Shown: positions 53,717 to 64,000 of the stretch, in pieces
Numbering within the stretch: position 1 is the first letter of the stretch
Layout: each line of letters begins with the position of its first letter
NCBI GenBank assembly: GCA_014607495.2
Contig: CP053161.1
Location: forward strand, 682,001-746,000
Direction of reading: 5' to 3'
DNA length: 64,000 nt
From: Carposina sasakii
Taxonomy: Eukaryota; Arthropoda; Insecta; Lepidoptera; Carposinidae
Translations under genes and position numbers: made by a program
Notes under the pieces: model-generated
Databases searched by the model: none
What the model was told of the DNA's origin: nothing
The model's input: only the letters and a program-made list of their open reading frames with translations

Positions 53717-54290
53717 CAGATAAAGTTATAACAATGATCCTAAATATAGTACCTAAAGAAAAACAACATTTAAACCAAGTTAAATAGGTTATTCCAATTC
53801 CAAATATTATCGAGTATGAAGAAAATAATATCTCGACTTTTCACTCTCCTCACTGAAGTCATCCCCAGAGATGCCAGGCTGTGATCAAACTGTCCTCCAG
53901 TAAATACACTGGTATTATTTTCTGCAGGATTAGCAAAAAGCACCTATCATATGGCCGGAAAATTTGTATTTTTAGGGAAGAGTTGGAAAGGGCAAGATCT
54001 CGTAGGACATTCTATGAACAAATAGGAAAAATTCAATGCAAAGGTCAGGTCAAAGCACCCTAATCTATCAAACGAGAATGAAAAATATCATGAAATACGA
54101 TGCAGAGAAAGAGGTCGGTAAGCATGTTGGGACCACCCGGTAGCAAATGAAAGTCTGTGAGCTCTATTTGCCTCTCCGGAAAAAAAAGTTGTAAAAAGGT
54201 TTTATGTATTCACCTATATTTAAGGTAATGTCCTAAAAAGGATCCTTTACCTATAGTTATTATCAGATTATTACGAACATATAGACTATA

Positions 54291-54668
54291 TACAGAGTGA
54301 TTTTTGGTCGTCAACGTTCCCGAAAACTACGGAATCTCCTCATCATCACGATCATTTTTCTCCATGGAAGCATACCTGGGAAGTGTCTGGTTTGTAAAAT
54401 ATTAGGGTCCAAAGTTGAGTAAATAGACTGCGTTTTTCTGCATAAATGCACATAGACGCGCGTAGCAGGATTAATTCACGAAAAATAATTAATATCTGTC
54501 TATAAAAAAACTAACATAAACACTAGACACTATAAATTTCGCACGTTCAAGGAATTTAAAATTAAAAAAAAAAAAAAAAACCCAGTATTTTTTTGGCATA
54601 AACTTACTTTATTTCATGTATAGAATACGTACCCTTCGTTAAAGGTGGCCACAAAAAAACACCCTGTA
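54291..54668 (+). mobile_element. MITE family A copy (first of a tandem pair)
   Basis: tacagagtgatttttggtcg to acaccctgta. Followed after 38 bp by another copy in the same orientation. Confidence 0.88.
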
Positions 54669-54706
54669 TGCACATAATTAACTTTAAAACAAAAATACTT
54701 GTTACA

Positions 54707-55088
54707 TACAGGATGATTTTTGGTCGTCAACGTTTCCGAAAACTACGGAATCTCCTCATCATCACGATCATTTTTCTCCATGGAAGCATACCTGGGAAGT
54801 GTCTGGTTTCCAAAATATTAGGGTCCAAAGTTGAGTAAATAGACTGCGTTTTTCTGCATAAATGCACATAGACGCGCGTAGCAGGATTTTTTCACGAAAA
54901 ATAATTAATATCTGTCTATAAAAAAACTAACATAAACACTAGACACTATAAATTTCGCACGATCAAGGAATTTAAAATTAAAAAAAAAAAAAAAAAATCC
55001 CAGCATTTTTTTTGGCATAAACTTACTTTATTTCATGTATAGAATACGTACCCTTCGTTAAAGGTGGCCACAAAAAAACATCCTGTAT
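54707..55088 (+). mobile_element. MITE family A copy (second of a tandem pair)
   Basis: tacaggatgatttttggtcg to acatcctgta. Differs from the copy at 54291 at only a few positions by eye, suggesting recent activity. Confidence 0.88.
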
Positions 55089-56195
55089 AATTGCATTCTA
55101 TGTTATTGACCGACAGACCAAACTAAAATTAATGCAATCGGCTATGGAACAGAAAAAATCCTATGTTTGAAATGAGGAATATTAAGTAAGAAACATGTTC
55201 ATTGGACATGTATTGTTCCTTTTTTCTAAGAAATGCATGAAAACAATTATGTTACCTACCTACCTACTTGAAACGACAGACAACACTTTGCGTACATATC
55301 TTTAGCTACTGATGAGTGGCTGTCAATAAATCAAATACGGAAAACTGGATTATTATAAATATTAGACTACATATTCTTATTTTTCCATTTCTTCGTACTT
55401 ATTCACAACGTAAGTAGGTACTTACTTAAAAGAACTCTTATTATGAAGATCAGTATATGTGTCACGTAACCTGTGGTGCCACCTAAGGACTGAAAAAGGA
55501 TCATAATAATATTAAAAAACTTAATAAGTATAATTTAATATAAATATATAAAAAACAGCGTTCTATATATTTCTAGATTTTTATATTTTGGTATCATCCC
55601 TTTTCAGTTGTTAATGACCCTAAATGATAAAACTTACCAAATAGGTACTATTGTCATTCATTTTGCTGTTGTAAAACATAGCTGCTAAATGCCAACAACC
55701 AAAAGTAATAAGAGGCGTTCTTCATCATGAATGTCGCAAGAATAAGGAGGCATGATCCTGTCATAAGCTTTTGTTACTCATCTGGCAATGACAAGTGTAT
55801 ATTATGTAATGGGTTAACTAGGTATGCTCGTTACATTATTTGTATAATGTTTTCTTTTGGAAATCCTTATTCTTATTATTATTATTTCTTGCACACAAAT
55901 GAATATTACACAATAATCAATATACCTACCTATATATATAGGTACAGGAAAAATGTACAATCCTTCATGAAATTGTTAAAGGTTAGCTATTCTTTCTTCA
56001 CTAAGTTTGATTTAGATTTGGTACGTTAAAATTTACGTTAAAATACATTACAGGTCTGATTTAAACCATTACATATCTAGAGGAACTAGGAACGTATAGC
56101 ATACAAAACTCTTGTGTATACGATGACTTAAGGTAATCAACTAATTTTCAAATAATGATAAAGCGATCTAGATAAGAGGCCATTTTTAAATGCCA
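55089..56195. other. Intergenic, nothing recognised
   Basis: AT-rich sequence up to the LINE target duplication. The 100-codon frame at 55727-56029 has no motif and low-complexity composition. Confidence 0.55.
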
Positions 56196-56201
56196 TCGCA
56201 T

Positions 56202-56235
<34 letters not shown>

Positions 56236-56721
56236 TGTTGCTCAGCTGCTTTCCCTGCCAATAGGTGCGCAGGGAATTGTGTACCTACTATTTTACATAA
56301 TTTCGTTTATAGATAATCGTGGTCGTTAAGCGACCTTAGTTTCTACTTTTAAGTCCTATTCTTTCCAAATCTCATAATGTACCTAACTTTAAGTGGCCTC
56401 GGTGTGTTTACTAGTAACTGGGACTGTTACTTAATCTGTGGCTATTCTATTTTTTTTTTTTTTTTTTTTTCACTATGGGAGGAGGAGAGGGTAGAGCAGC
56501 TTTGTTTTAATTTATTTACATTCTTATAATTATTACTTACTTACTATTTCTTATTTCTAGATATCCTTACATTTATGTTTACATAGTGCCTTATTGGCCT
56601 GACTTAAATCTTAAATTTTCCTACCCGCCCAATCGTTAGGATTGCGCTTCTAAATTAATTTGCTGCTTAGCCGACTAAACTTGAAGTATATACTCATTAT
56701 ATACTTGGTTTGCGTCCTTGT

Positions 56722-59700
56722 TCACCTTGTTTTGTTCCTCTCAATTGCAATTTTCGCTATCTCCTTGCAGTATTCCAGAAAGTCGCCCCTAACCCCGCTG
56801 TCGCTTATGAGGTACCGGATATTTCCCAAAGATATCTCGGCGTTCATTGCGCATTCTGCGTTATATCGCCTAAGTGCGAAGCCGGGGCAGCTCACTAGAA
56901 TATGTGGAACTGTTTGGGCTGTTTCAGGCTCGCAAAAGCAAGATGGGTCCTCCTTACACTTGAATCTGGCCAAGTATTCGGAGAACCCACCGTGCCCAGT
57001 CAAGACCTGAACCAGTATCGGGTCTAATTTAATTTTCCTGATTAGTTTGTACGCGGCCACCGCGTCCGGCAGGAACAGCTTCGTGACTGAGGCGGTCCCC
57101 TCGCTCCGATACCGCTCGTCCCACTCCACTATCGTACCTTCTCGGATCTTCCTCCTGGCGTAGGACACTGGGAACGCATCGTAGTCTGGACTCTTTTTGC
57201 TATGGAGAGCGGCTTCTTTTGCAAGAGCATCCGCTCTCTCATTGCCCTCCAAACACCCAGTACCACGCCACGGTCTTTTCCCTTCGCTCACATTCAACCA
57301 GGTTTTTGCGGATCTTTACGATGAGCGGGTGGAACGAGTATTGGCTTCTCAGAAGGTCGAGGGCCGAGCGAGAGTCGCTGAAGATGCTACACTCATTGTG
57401 CCTGCCACCCAGGATCAGCTCCGTGGCCCTTAGCAGCGCGTATACCTCCGCCTGAAAGACGGTACAGTATGGTGACAGCCGGAATTTCATAGATCGGATT
57501 TCAGCACCACCATACCAGCAGGTCAGTGATGCCCCCACCTTTTCCTGAATCCGGCTGCCATCCGTGAAGATGCGGAGACCTTGATCCCCGATTGAATTCA
57601 GTTGTTCCTCGTCTTCCAAGCATTGATATTCAACCCTCACGCTCTCTGCGGGGTGTGGTGCGCTGCTAAACTCGGCTCTCCGCTCCAAGTCCCGATCTGC
57701 CAGTGCATGCAGGGTTCCGTTGCTCTTGACTTCATAAAGAGCAGCCGCTTCCTGGATTCGGAGATCCAATGGAAGCAATCCCGCTAGCACCAGCGCCGAG
57801 TTCAGGGAGACGGTTCGGTATGCTCTAACGATCTTTAGGGCAAATGCCCTCTGGATGGCGTTAAGCCTCTTCCTCATCCCGAGCTTACCCACCGCCGGTG
57901 CCCACGCCGCCGCCGCGTACATAATAATAGGCTCGACCACTGCCACGTATATCGTCCTGATGACCTCCGGCTGAAGACCCCAACTCACCTTTGCCGCCCT
58001 CGACAGCTGCCTATAGATGCCATAGGCTTTCCTGCATTGTTCGAGAGCGTGCGCGTTGAAGGTGAGTTTATCGTCTATAGTCAGACCCAGGATTTTGATT
58101 TCCCTGGAAAGGTCAATGTCGCTCCCGCCCATACGCAGGTGAGGGGAATCATGTTTAAGCTTTCTAGTTATCAGCATTGCTTTCGTTTTTTGCGGCGCGA
58201 ATTTTAATTTATTATGATTTCCCCACTCCTGCACATAGGCGAGAGCGGCATTCGCTTTGGCCTGGATTTCTAGAGCGGTTTCTCCAGAGAACATCAGGAC
58301 GACGTCGTCGGCAAAAGCTTGGCAGTAATCACCTCTATCGTACAAGGCATCTAGTAAAGGGTTCAATAGGAGGTTCCAAAATAATGGGCCTCCTATCGAT
58401 CCCTGAACACACCCTTTTGTTGTACGTTTCTTGGATATCTTTCCAGCGTACCTTACTGATACCTCCCTATCGTCTAAATAGTCGTCAACGAGCCTCCGTA
58501 GGTTTATGGGACACTTGGTTTCGGCCAAGCGACATTTTATGGCCGGCCACCAAGCGCTATCGAAAGCGCCCTCTATGTCCAGGGAGACCATCAGCACCAT
58601 CTTCTTCTCATCCAGACCTGCGCGGATGTATCCCATCAGGGCACAGAGGGCGTCCTCGGTGCTCCTCTGTGGCACAAAGCCATATTGTCGCTTATTCATC
58701 GCCGGAAGGATATGCCATCTTAGTCTTTTAACAAGCATTTTTTCGAAGATCTTCCCCAGAACTGGAAGCAGTCCGATTGGCCGGTAGGACTTAGGTCTTG
58801 TGTAGTCCTCCTTACCAGGTTTCCTCAAGATGACCACATCGGCACTCTTCCATATTCTGGGGAAGCAAGACAGCTTCAAACACCTGTTTGCTATAGCCAG
58901 GAACGCATGCGGGTCGGCGGCTATGGCTTCGCGGCAGATATCTGGCGCGAGACCGTCGGATCCCGGCGCTTTTTTAGGGTTGAAGCTCTCAGCCGACGCC
59001 CTTAATTCCTCTAAGGTGAATGGGGGATCACATGCTTCCGCGTATGTGTCTGCATTCACTTTTGAGGCCTCAACCCTTACCTGCTTGTGAAATTCGTTGT
59101 CCTCTTCCTCCTTATCCTCTGGATAGAAAGTGTCCGCGAGGATTTTGGCGGACTCTAGCGGGCTAACCACGCATCCGTCTATCACCAGGGGCATATCTTC
59201 CTGGCGTTTCGATGTCCTCCCGATCACCCGGTATATGCCGTCCCACATGGACTCCCTGTCTTGCTTGTGACAGAACTGTTTCCAACTTTCGATTTTGGCT
59301 TTGTTTACTTCCGTTTCATATAACTGTTTATGTTCCAGATACCGACCAACCACTGCAGCCCTCCGGACCGGCGCAGCACACCAGATTCGGCGCTTCTTAG
59401 TCATCAGTTCCTTCTTGAGCTTGGCGAGTTCGTCATTCCACCATGGTAAGTCAATTTTCCTTTTGCTGTTTACTTTGCTAAGATTTTGTTCGCAAACTTT
59501 TGTGATAGTTTTTGTATACCTTTGTACAGTTTCTAGTAGTTCCTCTTTCCCGGTAGCTTCTAGAATTTTTCTGACATCATTTTGGGCCACCAGCTCCTGT
59601 TTTAAGTCCGTACGGAACTTCGCCCAGTTTGCGTTCTTGGTTTTATAGATTCTGGTGGTCCTCGTGATGTCAGTTCCCTTTGACCTTACCATGTTCAAGT

Positions 59701-60430
59701 TGAAAATGATAGCATTGTGGTCAGAAGTCGTCAAGCCTGTGTCGATACTCCAGCCGTCGATGTGCCCAAGCAGGCCCCGAGTGCAAGCAGTGATGTCGAC
59801 CGAGCTCTGGAACCTCTTGCCTCCCCGTATCGTGTCGAAAGTTGGAACACGGCCACTAGGGTCGTTGAGGACGTGCATTCCGAGCTCATCGAGTGCATCC
59901 GCCAGGTCCTCGCCCCTACGGTTGTCGACAACGCTCCCCCAGCACACGTTCCAGGCGTTGGCATCCCCTCCGACGATGACCCGATTTGTTCCTATACTTC
60001 GCACAACACTTCTTACGTGTTCCAAATATGGGAGTATGGGCAGAGTATCTTCCATGTATACAGAGATCACCCCGATGTTCCATGCTTGAGTTTTTAGTAT
60101 CGCCACCACAATGTTCTCCGTACTCAGTGTCGGGCACTGCTGCAGGTCGATGTTTTCATCAAACACGACTATCGCCGCCTTGTTAACCTTTTCGCCTTTC
60201 CGGAGACATTGGGTGACTCTAACTCCTGGGTAATCTCTCATGGTCCCCACACTCCCCACGTAAGGCTCCTGGACTAATGCAAAGCTAGCTCCGCGCTTAC
60301 CCGCCTCAAGAATCAATTCCTGAGTGGCCAGTTGCTTCCTCTGGAGATTTGCCTGGATTACTATATATGGCTTTGCACTGACCTGGTGTGTTTGTGATGC
60401 GATAGGTTGTCCCAAGGTCCCATGGTCCAC
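56722..60430 (-). pseudogene. LINE ORF2 (endonuclease, reverse transcriptase, RNase H), frame broken in RNase H
   Basis: Frame open from 60430 to 57239 (1,063 codons) and resumed in another frame to 56722. Exo-endo-phosphatase domain: IVIQANLQRK, ALVQEPYV, VGGDANAWN, TTSDHNAI. Reverse transcriptase: APGSDGLAPD, SYRPIGLLPVLGKIFEK, QYGFVPQRSTEDAL, SLDIEGAFDSAWW, GCVQGSIGGPLFWN and catalytic FADD. RNase H: IFTDGSR, QAEVYALLRA, FSDSRSALDLL. The expected WVKGHxGxxGNERAD loop is damaged: WYWV is followed by a frame shift, and CLEGNERADALAKEAA resumes in the next frame. This is consistent with a deletion of about 14 nt that also removes the conserved His. C-terminal CFCEPETAQTVPHILVSC is a zinc-binding motif. 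The first ATG is well inside the open frame, so ORF2 may depend on reinitiation after ORF1. Confidence 0.87.
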
Positions 60431-60431
60431 C

Positions 60432-62151
60432 TTAGCAATAGGCGACCTTCGACCTAGCTATCCTGTCCCACTTCTGCTTGATGGGGCAGGTCACATCAAA
60501 CGCATTGTGAATTCGGTTGCCCGGATCCACGTTCGCGCTCATGCAATTTTTGCATTCTGGGTCGAGGCCGCCCCGGAAGCTCGTACATTCCGTCCTCATG
60601 TGTGGGCCACCGCAGTGGCTGCAAAGGTCCACGGTCTCGGTGCACAGCCTCTTGCTGTGCCCGAATCCGAGGCACCTTGTGCACTGGATCAGCGGGGACT
60701 GGTCGGACACGTATACCCTCTGTAGATCCACGTGTAACCTACCAGCGCCCGTCAAAGCCTGCCACACCTGAGGAGATACCTGGAGCACGACATGTTCCTG
60801 CAGGGAGTTCCTGGCCTTCCGCCTGAATTTGATTGCGGCCCTGAAGTTGCTTGCGTCGATATTTCTCAGAATATCCGCGTTTTGCTTCTTCAGTGCCGCG
60901 ATTATATCCTGGTCTGTATTAATGGCCAGAACATCCTTCAGAATAACTAATGGGTCCCTATTTTCCTTTTCCTCCCACTGCAGACCCGTGTCGCGCTCAC
61001 TGACCCTCTTCTTCACCTTTTCCATCTCTTTTGGGGTACAACTGACCAGGACCCTTTGATTTCTGGCCTTTCGCACCCCCTCCACCCTTATTCCCGTCTC
61101 CTTTGCTCCAATGGCTTTCCTCAACCTCTCTATAATCTCCTCACTGGTGCTTTGATCGCCACTCGTTGACACTACTGCTGTCTGCAGCGCCGGTCGGCGA
61201 TCATGCGCCAGTGTCTCCTCCTTCCTTGCTGCAGGGGTACTGGCGGCTTCGGCATAGGTTCTTCGGTGCTCTTCTACCGTTTCTTTTACTTCTTTCAAGC
61301 CTTGTACCACTTCCTGCAGGCCAGGTCTCTTTCTGCATTCCTCCATATCCCTCCTAAATCCCTCTAGTATCCCGGTGTTTTTTTCTATTATTTTTCTGTG
61401 TTCTTCTATCAATCCCTTCAGATCCTCCCTTTCGCCTTTCACGTCCATTGCCACCGACTCAGCCAATTGCTGCGTGCCCCTTGACCGTCTTCTAGTTTCT
61501 GTCCTACGCTCTTCCTCCGCTTCCTTCACCAGACCAAAAAGACAGGTGAGGGAGTTTTTTGACCGTCGTCTTGATGTCTGTCCTGAGGTTTCTAGCACTG
61601 TCCAGCTGTATGTTGGCGGACGTGAACAGTTTCTTCGCCTCAAGGATCCTGGACCTAGTAGGTGCGCGCTCCATTGGGACGATGTCAGCCGGGAGATATT
61701 CCCTACTTTCATCGCCCCCGTGGGCGCGCCCCCCCAGGTCACTCTTGCGAGGTAATTCGTATGCTGGTCGCCCGGTTCTCTTGGAGAGGCTTGTACTGGG
61801 TTTAACGTTTGTTTTCCCAGTTGGACCGGGAGAAAAGATAAGCAGCTCCGGCTGTGGCGGGTTCTTCTTCGGTGTCGGTGAGGTTTTGCCCGGTTTTTGG
61901 TTATCTGCAGATTTGCTGGTTCGCGGCTGCGGTGTGAAAGTTTTGTTTGCCGGGGACGACCGAGACTCGATCTCCTCCACGCTGGTCAATACTCTTGATA
62001 GGGGAGGTCCTGCCTTCCCCTTGTCTATTGCGTTCCCTACTGAGGAACTCCTCGCAACCTTTGCTGCGCCTCTCGTATCCCCTGTCTTTGGGGATGCGCT
62101 TGCTCTGCGTGGGGGAGGTCCACCCGCCGGAGATCTCACTCCAGACATCAT
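60432..62151 (-). pseudogene. LINE ORF1 (Gag-like, CCHC zinc knuckles), frame broken once
   Basis: Starts at ATG 62151 (MMSGVRSPAG), because the upstream ATG at 62253 lies outside the element. The first about 200 residues are Ser/Pro/Lys-rich. The frame breaks in an A-run near 61551-61556: the leading frame reads KTTVKK, the trailing frame SLTCLFGLVKEAEEERR, and one A fewer would join them. The rest has a coiled-coil-like charged region, an RNA-binding-like segment (KRVLVS... 'RDTGLQWEEKENRDPL') and three CCHC knuckles near the end (CTRCLGFGHSKRLC, CSHCGGPHMRTEC, CKNC...C). It ends TAA at 60432, overlapping the start region of ORF2. Confidence 0.85.
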
Positions 62152-62324
62152 CTCAAAAGAAGGTGAATAAGGACTAAATATATAATAAGTTCTGGCACCC
62201 TTGTGCCGGAGTTTAAAAGTCGCATAACTTGGGCAAGCTCTAGGAGTGCGCAAGTTTTAAATGCTCACCTTGACAATGAAAGTAATTGGATATTGAGGAC
62301 GGCTTGGCAGGGCACAACTACTCA

Positions 62325-62360
62325 TATAAAAACCGGACCACAATTACTGTCATTATTCAG
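62325..62360 (+). promoter_or_regulatory. Core promoter of cuticle gene 2 (TATA box and initiator)
   Basis: TATAAA at 62325-62330 and initiator TCAG at 62357-62360, spaced 34 bp exactly as in cuticle gene 1. Recognisable similarity to the gene 1 promoter begins at about 62259 (gctcacctt). The LINE 5' end is at 62219. Confidence 0.75.
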
Positions 62361-62383
62361 TTGCCAACATTAGAAGCATCAAC

Positions 62384-63462
62384 ATGTACGCTAAGGTGGG
62401 TTTGGAAACAATTATGTGTACCTATAGTTTAATATGAACTAATCAATTGGATTTGGAAATCGATCGTTGTCATAAAATCATAAGTGACACGTGATAAAAT
62501 ATAAATCAAATGTGGGCTACTGGCCAGCAGGAGCTCCATCGCTGGCAGACATGTGACTAAAAGACTTGTCATGTTGCTAATCTGGATCTAAGCTTTACGC
62601 TGCTTGACCACCCCTTTGAATATAGACTGTTTTGTTTATCATACTAAGTAACATAGTAAAGACTTTTAGAATCCAGCTTTACACACTTGATTTAACTTTT
62701 TAGGTGATCATCGCTCTCTGCGCTTTGGGCTTCGCCCATGGTGGCAACATCGCCGCCTACAGTGCCCCAGCCATCGTCACCAAGACCATTGCGCCTGCAG
62801 TTTCCTCTTACTCTTCCTACTCTACCCACACCGCCCATGGCTCCCCCGTCGCGTACGCAGCTGCTCCAGCTGTCGCCACCTACGCTGCAGCCCCAGCTGT
62901 TGCTACCTACGCTGCTGCCCCAGCTGTCGCTACATACGCTGCTGCCCCAGCCGTCGCCACTTACGCTGCTGCCCCTGTAGTCACCAAGACCATTGCCCCT
63001 GCTGTCACCTCCTACTCTTCTTACTCCACCCAGACCGCCCACGGTTCTCCCGTCGCAACTTACGCTGCTGCCCCAGTGTACGCTAAGGCTGCCTATGCCG
63101 CCCCCGTTACCACTTACGCTGCTGCACCAGTATATGCTAAGGCTGCCTATGCCGCCCCTGTTGCCACCTACGCTGCAGCTCCCGCCGTCGTAACCAAGAC
63201 CATTGCCCCTGCTGTGTCCTCTGTGTCTTCTTACTCCTCCCAGACCTCTCACGGATACGCCGCTGCTCCTGTGGCCACTTACGCCGCTGCCCCCGTAGCG
63301 ACCTACGCTGCTGCCCCCGTTATCGCTAAGGCCGCATACGCCGCCCCAGTAGCGCACTACGCCGCGGCTGCCCCCGTACTGAAATCAGCTGTCGCGTACT
63401 CCGCCGCCCCCGCTGTCTCTCACATCTCTTACAGCGGACTTGGTGCCAGCTATGCTTGGTAA
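62384..63462 (+). CDS. Alanine-rich AAP-repeat cuticle protein 2
   Basis: Two exons: 62384-62395 (MYAK) and 62704-63462, intron 62396-62703 (gtgggt...ttttag). 256 aa. Signal peptide [17 protein letters not shown], then the same repeats as the first copy: [15 protein letters not shown] blocks, four consecutive 'ATYAAAPAV' units, '[10 protein letters not shown]' units and terminal SGLGASYAW. The final 60 or so codons differ from gene 1 at only a few, mostly silent positions, so duplication is recent or the copies are homogenised by conversion. Likely a secreted structural cuticle protein under the same developmental control. The R1-type LINE inserted about 140 bp upstream of the start site may have cut off distal control sequence. 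AATAAA at 63509. Confidence 0.9.
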
Positions 63463-63508
63463 ACTGAATCATAACTTATTTATTTAAAGACAGTTTAATA
63501 AGTATGTA

Positions 63509-63514
63509 AATAAA
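63509..63514 (+). terminator. Polyadenylation signal of cuticle gene 2
   Basis: AATAAA 47 bp past the stop codon. Confidence 0.65.
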
Positions 63515-63565
63515 TGAATTTTATTTTTAATCTTTGTTTTTGTACTGTACCTTTGCTACACATCC

Positions 63566-63852
63566 ATCACATCAGCCTATTGCAGTCCACTTCTGGACGT
63601 ATGCCTCCCACAGAGCACGCCAAAAGGCGTATAGGGAGTATAAGCCATATAGGGGGCTTTTTGCTCATAGTCACCACGCTCTGTACAGGCGGGTTGGTGA
63701 CCGCAGTTTGATTTTCGAACTATGTTGTCAACAAGGGCGGCGCTGCTTCCTACCTCCCGAAAACCTTTTCTTAATCGACTCTTACCATATCCACGGGCAG
63801 ACGTGATTGATGAAGTGATGATATTCCACTCTGCCGACACCACATGATAACT
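63566..63852 (-). mobile_element. SINE-like repeat, near full length
   Basis: Minus-strand copy with tail cagcctattgcagtccact at 63571 and head matching 5012-5060 (gtggtgtcggcagagtgg). It lies about 55 bp past the polyadenylation signal of cuticle gene 2. Contains a short internal expansion (ccctatatggc...). Confidence 0.78.
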
Positions 63853-64000
63853 CATCCATTACCTATGATTTATTTATCGGTGTCACTGCATACAAATATG
63901 TTACCTAGTTTTAAAATTAGGCGTTATTCAATGAAACAGACTTTACCATATCTACAATCGTGCTAAGACAATGTAACATCGTTTGCATAGACTTTCCTTG

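Larger units (their letters stand above)
56205..62219 (-). mobile_element. R1-type non-LTR retrotransposon, 6.0 kb, with target duplications
   Basis: Complete-length LINE reading right to left: 5' UTR 62152-62219, ORF1 to 60432, ORF2 to about 56722, 3' UTR, poly(A) (a poly-T run from 56205 on this strand). Target duplication tcgcataac(tt) occurs at 56196-56204 and again at 62220-62230. ORF1 has three CCHC knuckles; ORF2 has endonuclease, reverse transcriptase, RNase H and a C-terminal C-x-C...H...C motif, the order found in R1-like LINEs (R1, I and LOA groups are the alternatives). It is not in rDNA or TTAGG telomere repeat. Defects: one extra A in ORF1 and a short deletion in RNase H, so this copy is probably inactive. 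Confidence 0.9.

Noticed and set aside
56451..56470. Poly-T run as the 3' end of the LINE
   Set aside because: An internal A-tract of the 3' UTR; the run at 56205 is the one flanked by the target duplication.
62152..62253. LINE ORF1 starting at ATG 62253
   Set aside because: The target duplication puts the element end at 62219, so this ATG lies in host DNA; the first ATG inside is 62151.

Overview
This is eukaryotic, AT-rich, intron-bearing DNA, almost certainly from a moth or butterfly. The evidence is (TAGGTA)-rich spacer, short interspersed repeats ending 'cagcagtggactgcaataggctga(tga)n', 'tctatactaatattataaag' Helitrons, RTE-type and R1-type LINEs, and AAP-repeat cuticle genes of a type common in Lepidoptera.

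Three host genes can be supported. (1) A nine-exon plus-strand gene, 8343-35336, is the N4BP2 / Cue2 / NONU-1 type. Its domains are an N-terminal CUE split by intron 1, a P-loop polynucleotide-kinase-like domain, a central CUE-like segment, a third CUE-like segment, DUF1771 and a C-terminal Smr nuclease domain. All eight introns have GT-AG ends and matching phases. The one defect is two extra bases in a CT run in exon 3, which breaks the frame before the Smr half. In frame behind its stop codon lies a further 701-codon Gly-Pro-Pro-rich reading frame (to 37442). An 87-nt sequence with good splice signals (35272-35358) would remove the stop and join the two in frame. (2, 3) Two paralogous two-exon cuticle protein genes, 51212-52132 and 62384-63462, share promoter layout, exon structure and near-identical ends.

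Most of the rest is transposable elements, many with boundaries that can be fixed to the base. An R1-type LINE (56205-62219, minus strand) has matching target duplications and sits about 140 bp upstream of the second cuticle gene's start site, reading away from it. A 5.85-kb DNA transposon (26961-32814) lies in intron 5 of the N4BP2 gene, with terminal inverted repeats, TATA duplications, a 798-aa protein with a D-84-D-34-E pattern, and flanking arrays of a TTCCCGAAATGA motif. It carries a SINE-like retroposon and a Helitron inserted next to each other. Another Helitron (10739-10954) splits an RTE reverse transcriptase. Three unrelated MITE families share TACAGGGTG-type ends, and several foldback elements are present, one inside a 347-bp palindrome.

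Layout: 1-8.3 kb repeats and spacer; 8.3-37.4 kb the N4BP2 gene with its element-filled introns and C-terminal extension; 37.4-51 kb intergenic with MITEs; 51.2-52.1 kb cuticle gene 1; 52.1-56.2 kb MITEs and a retroposon; 56.2-62.2 kb LINE; 62.4-63.5 kb cuticle gene 2; then a SINE. Homology calls come from recognised motifs, not database searches.
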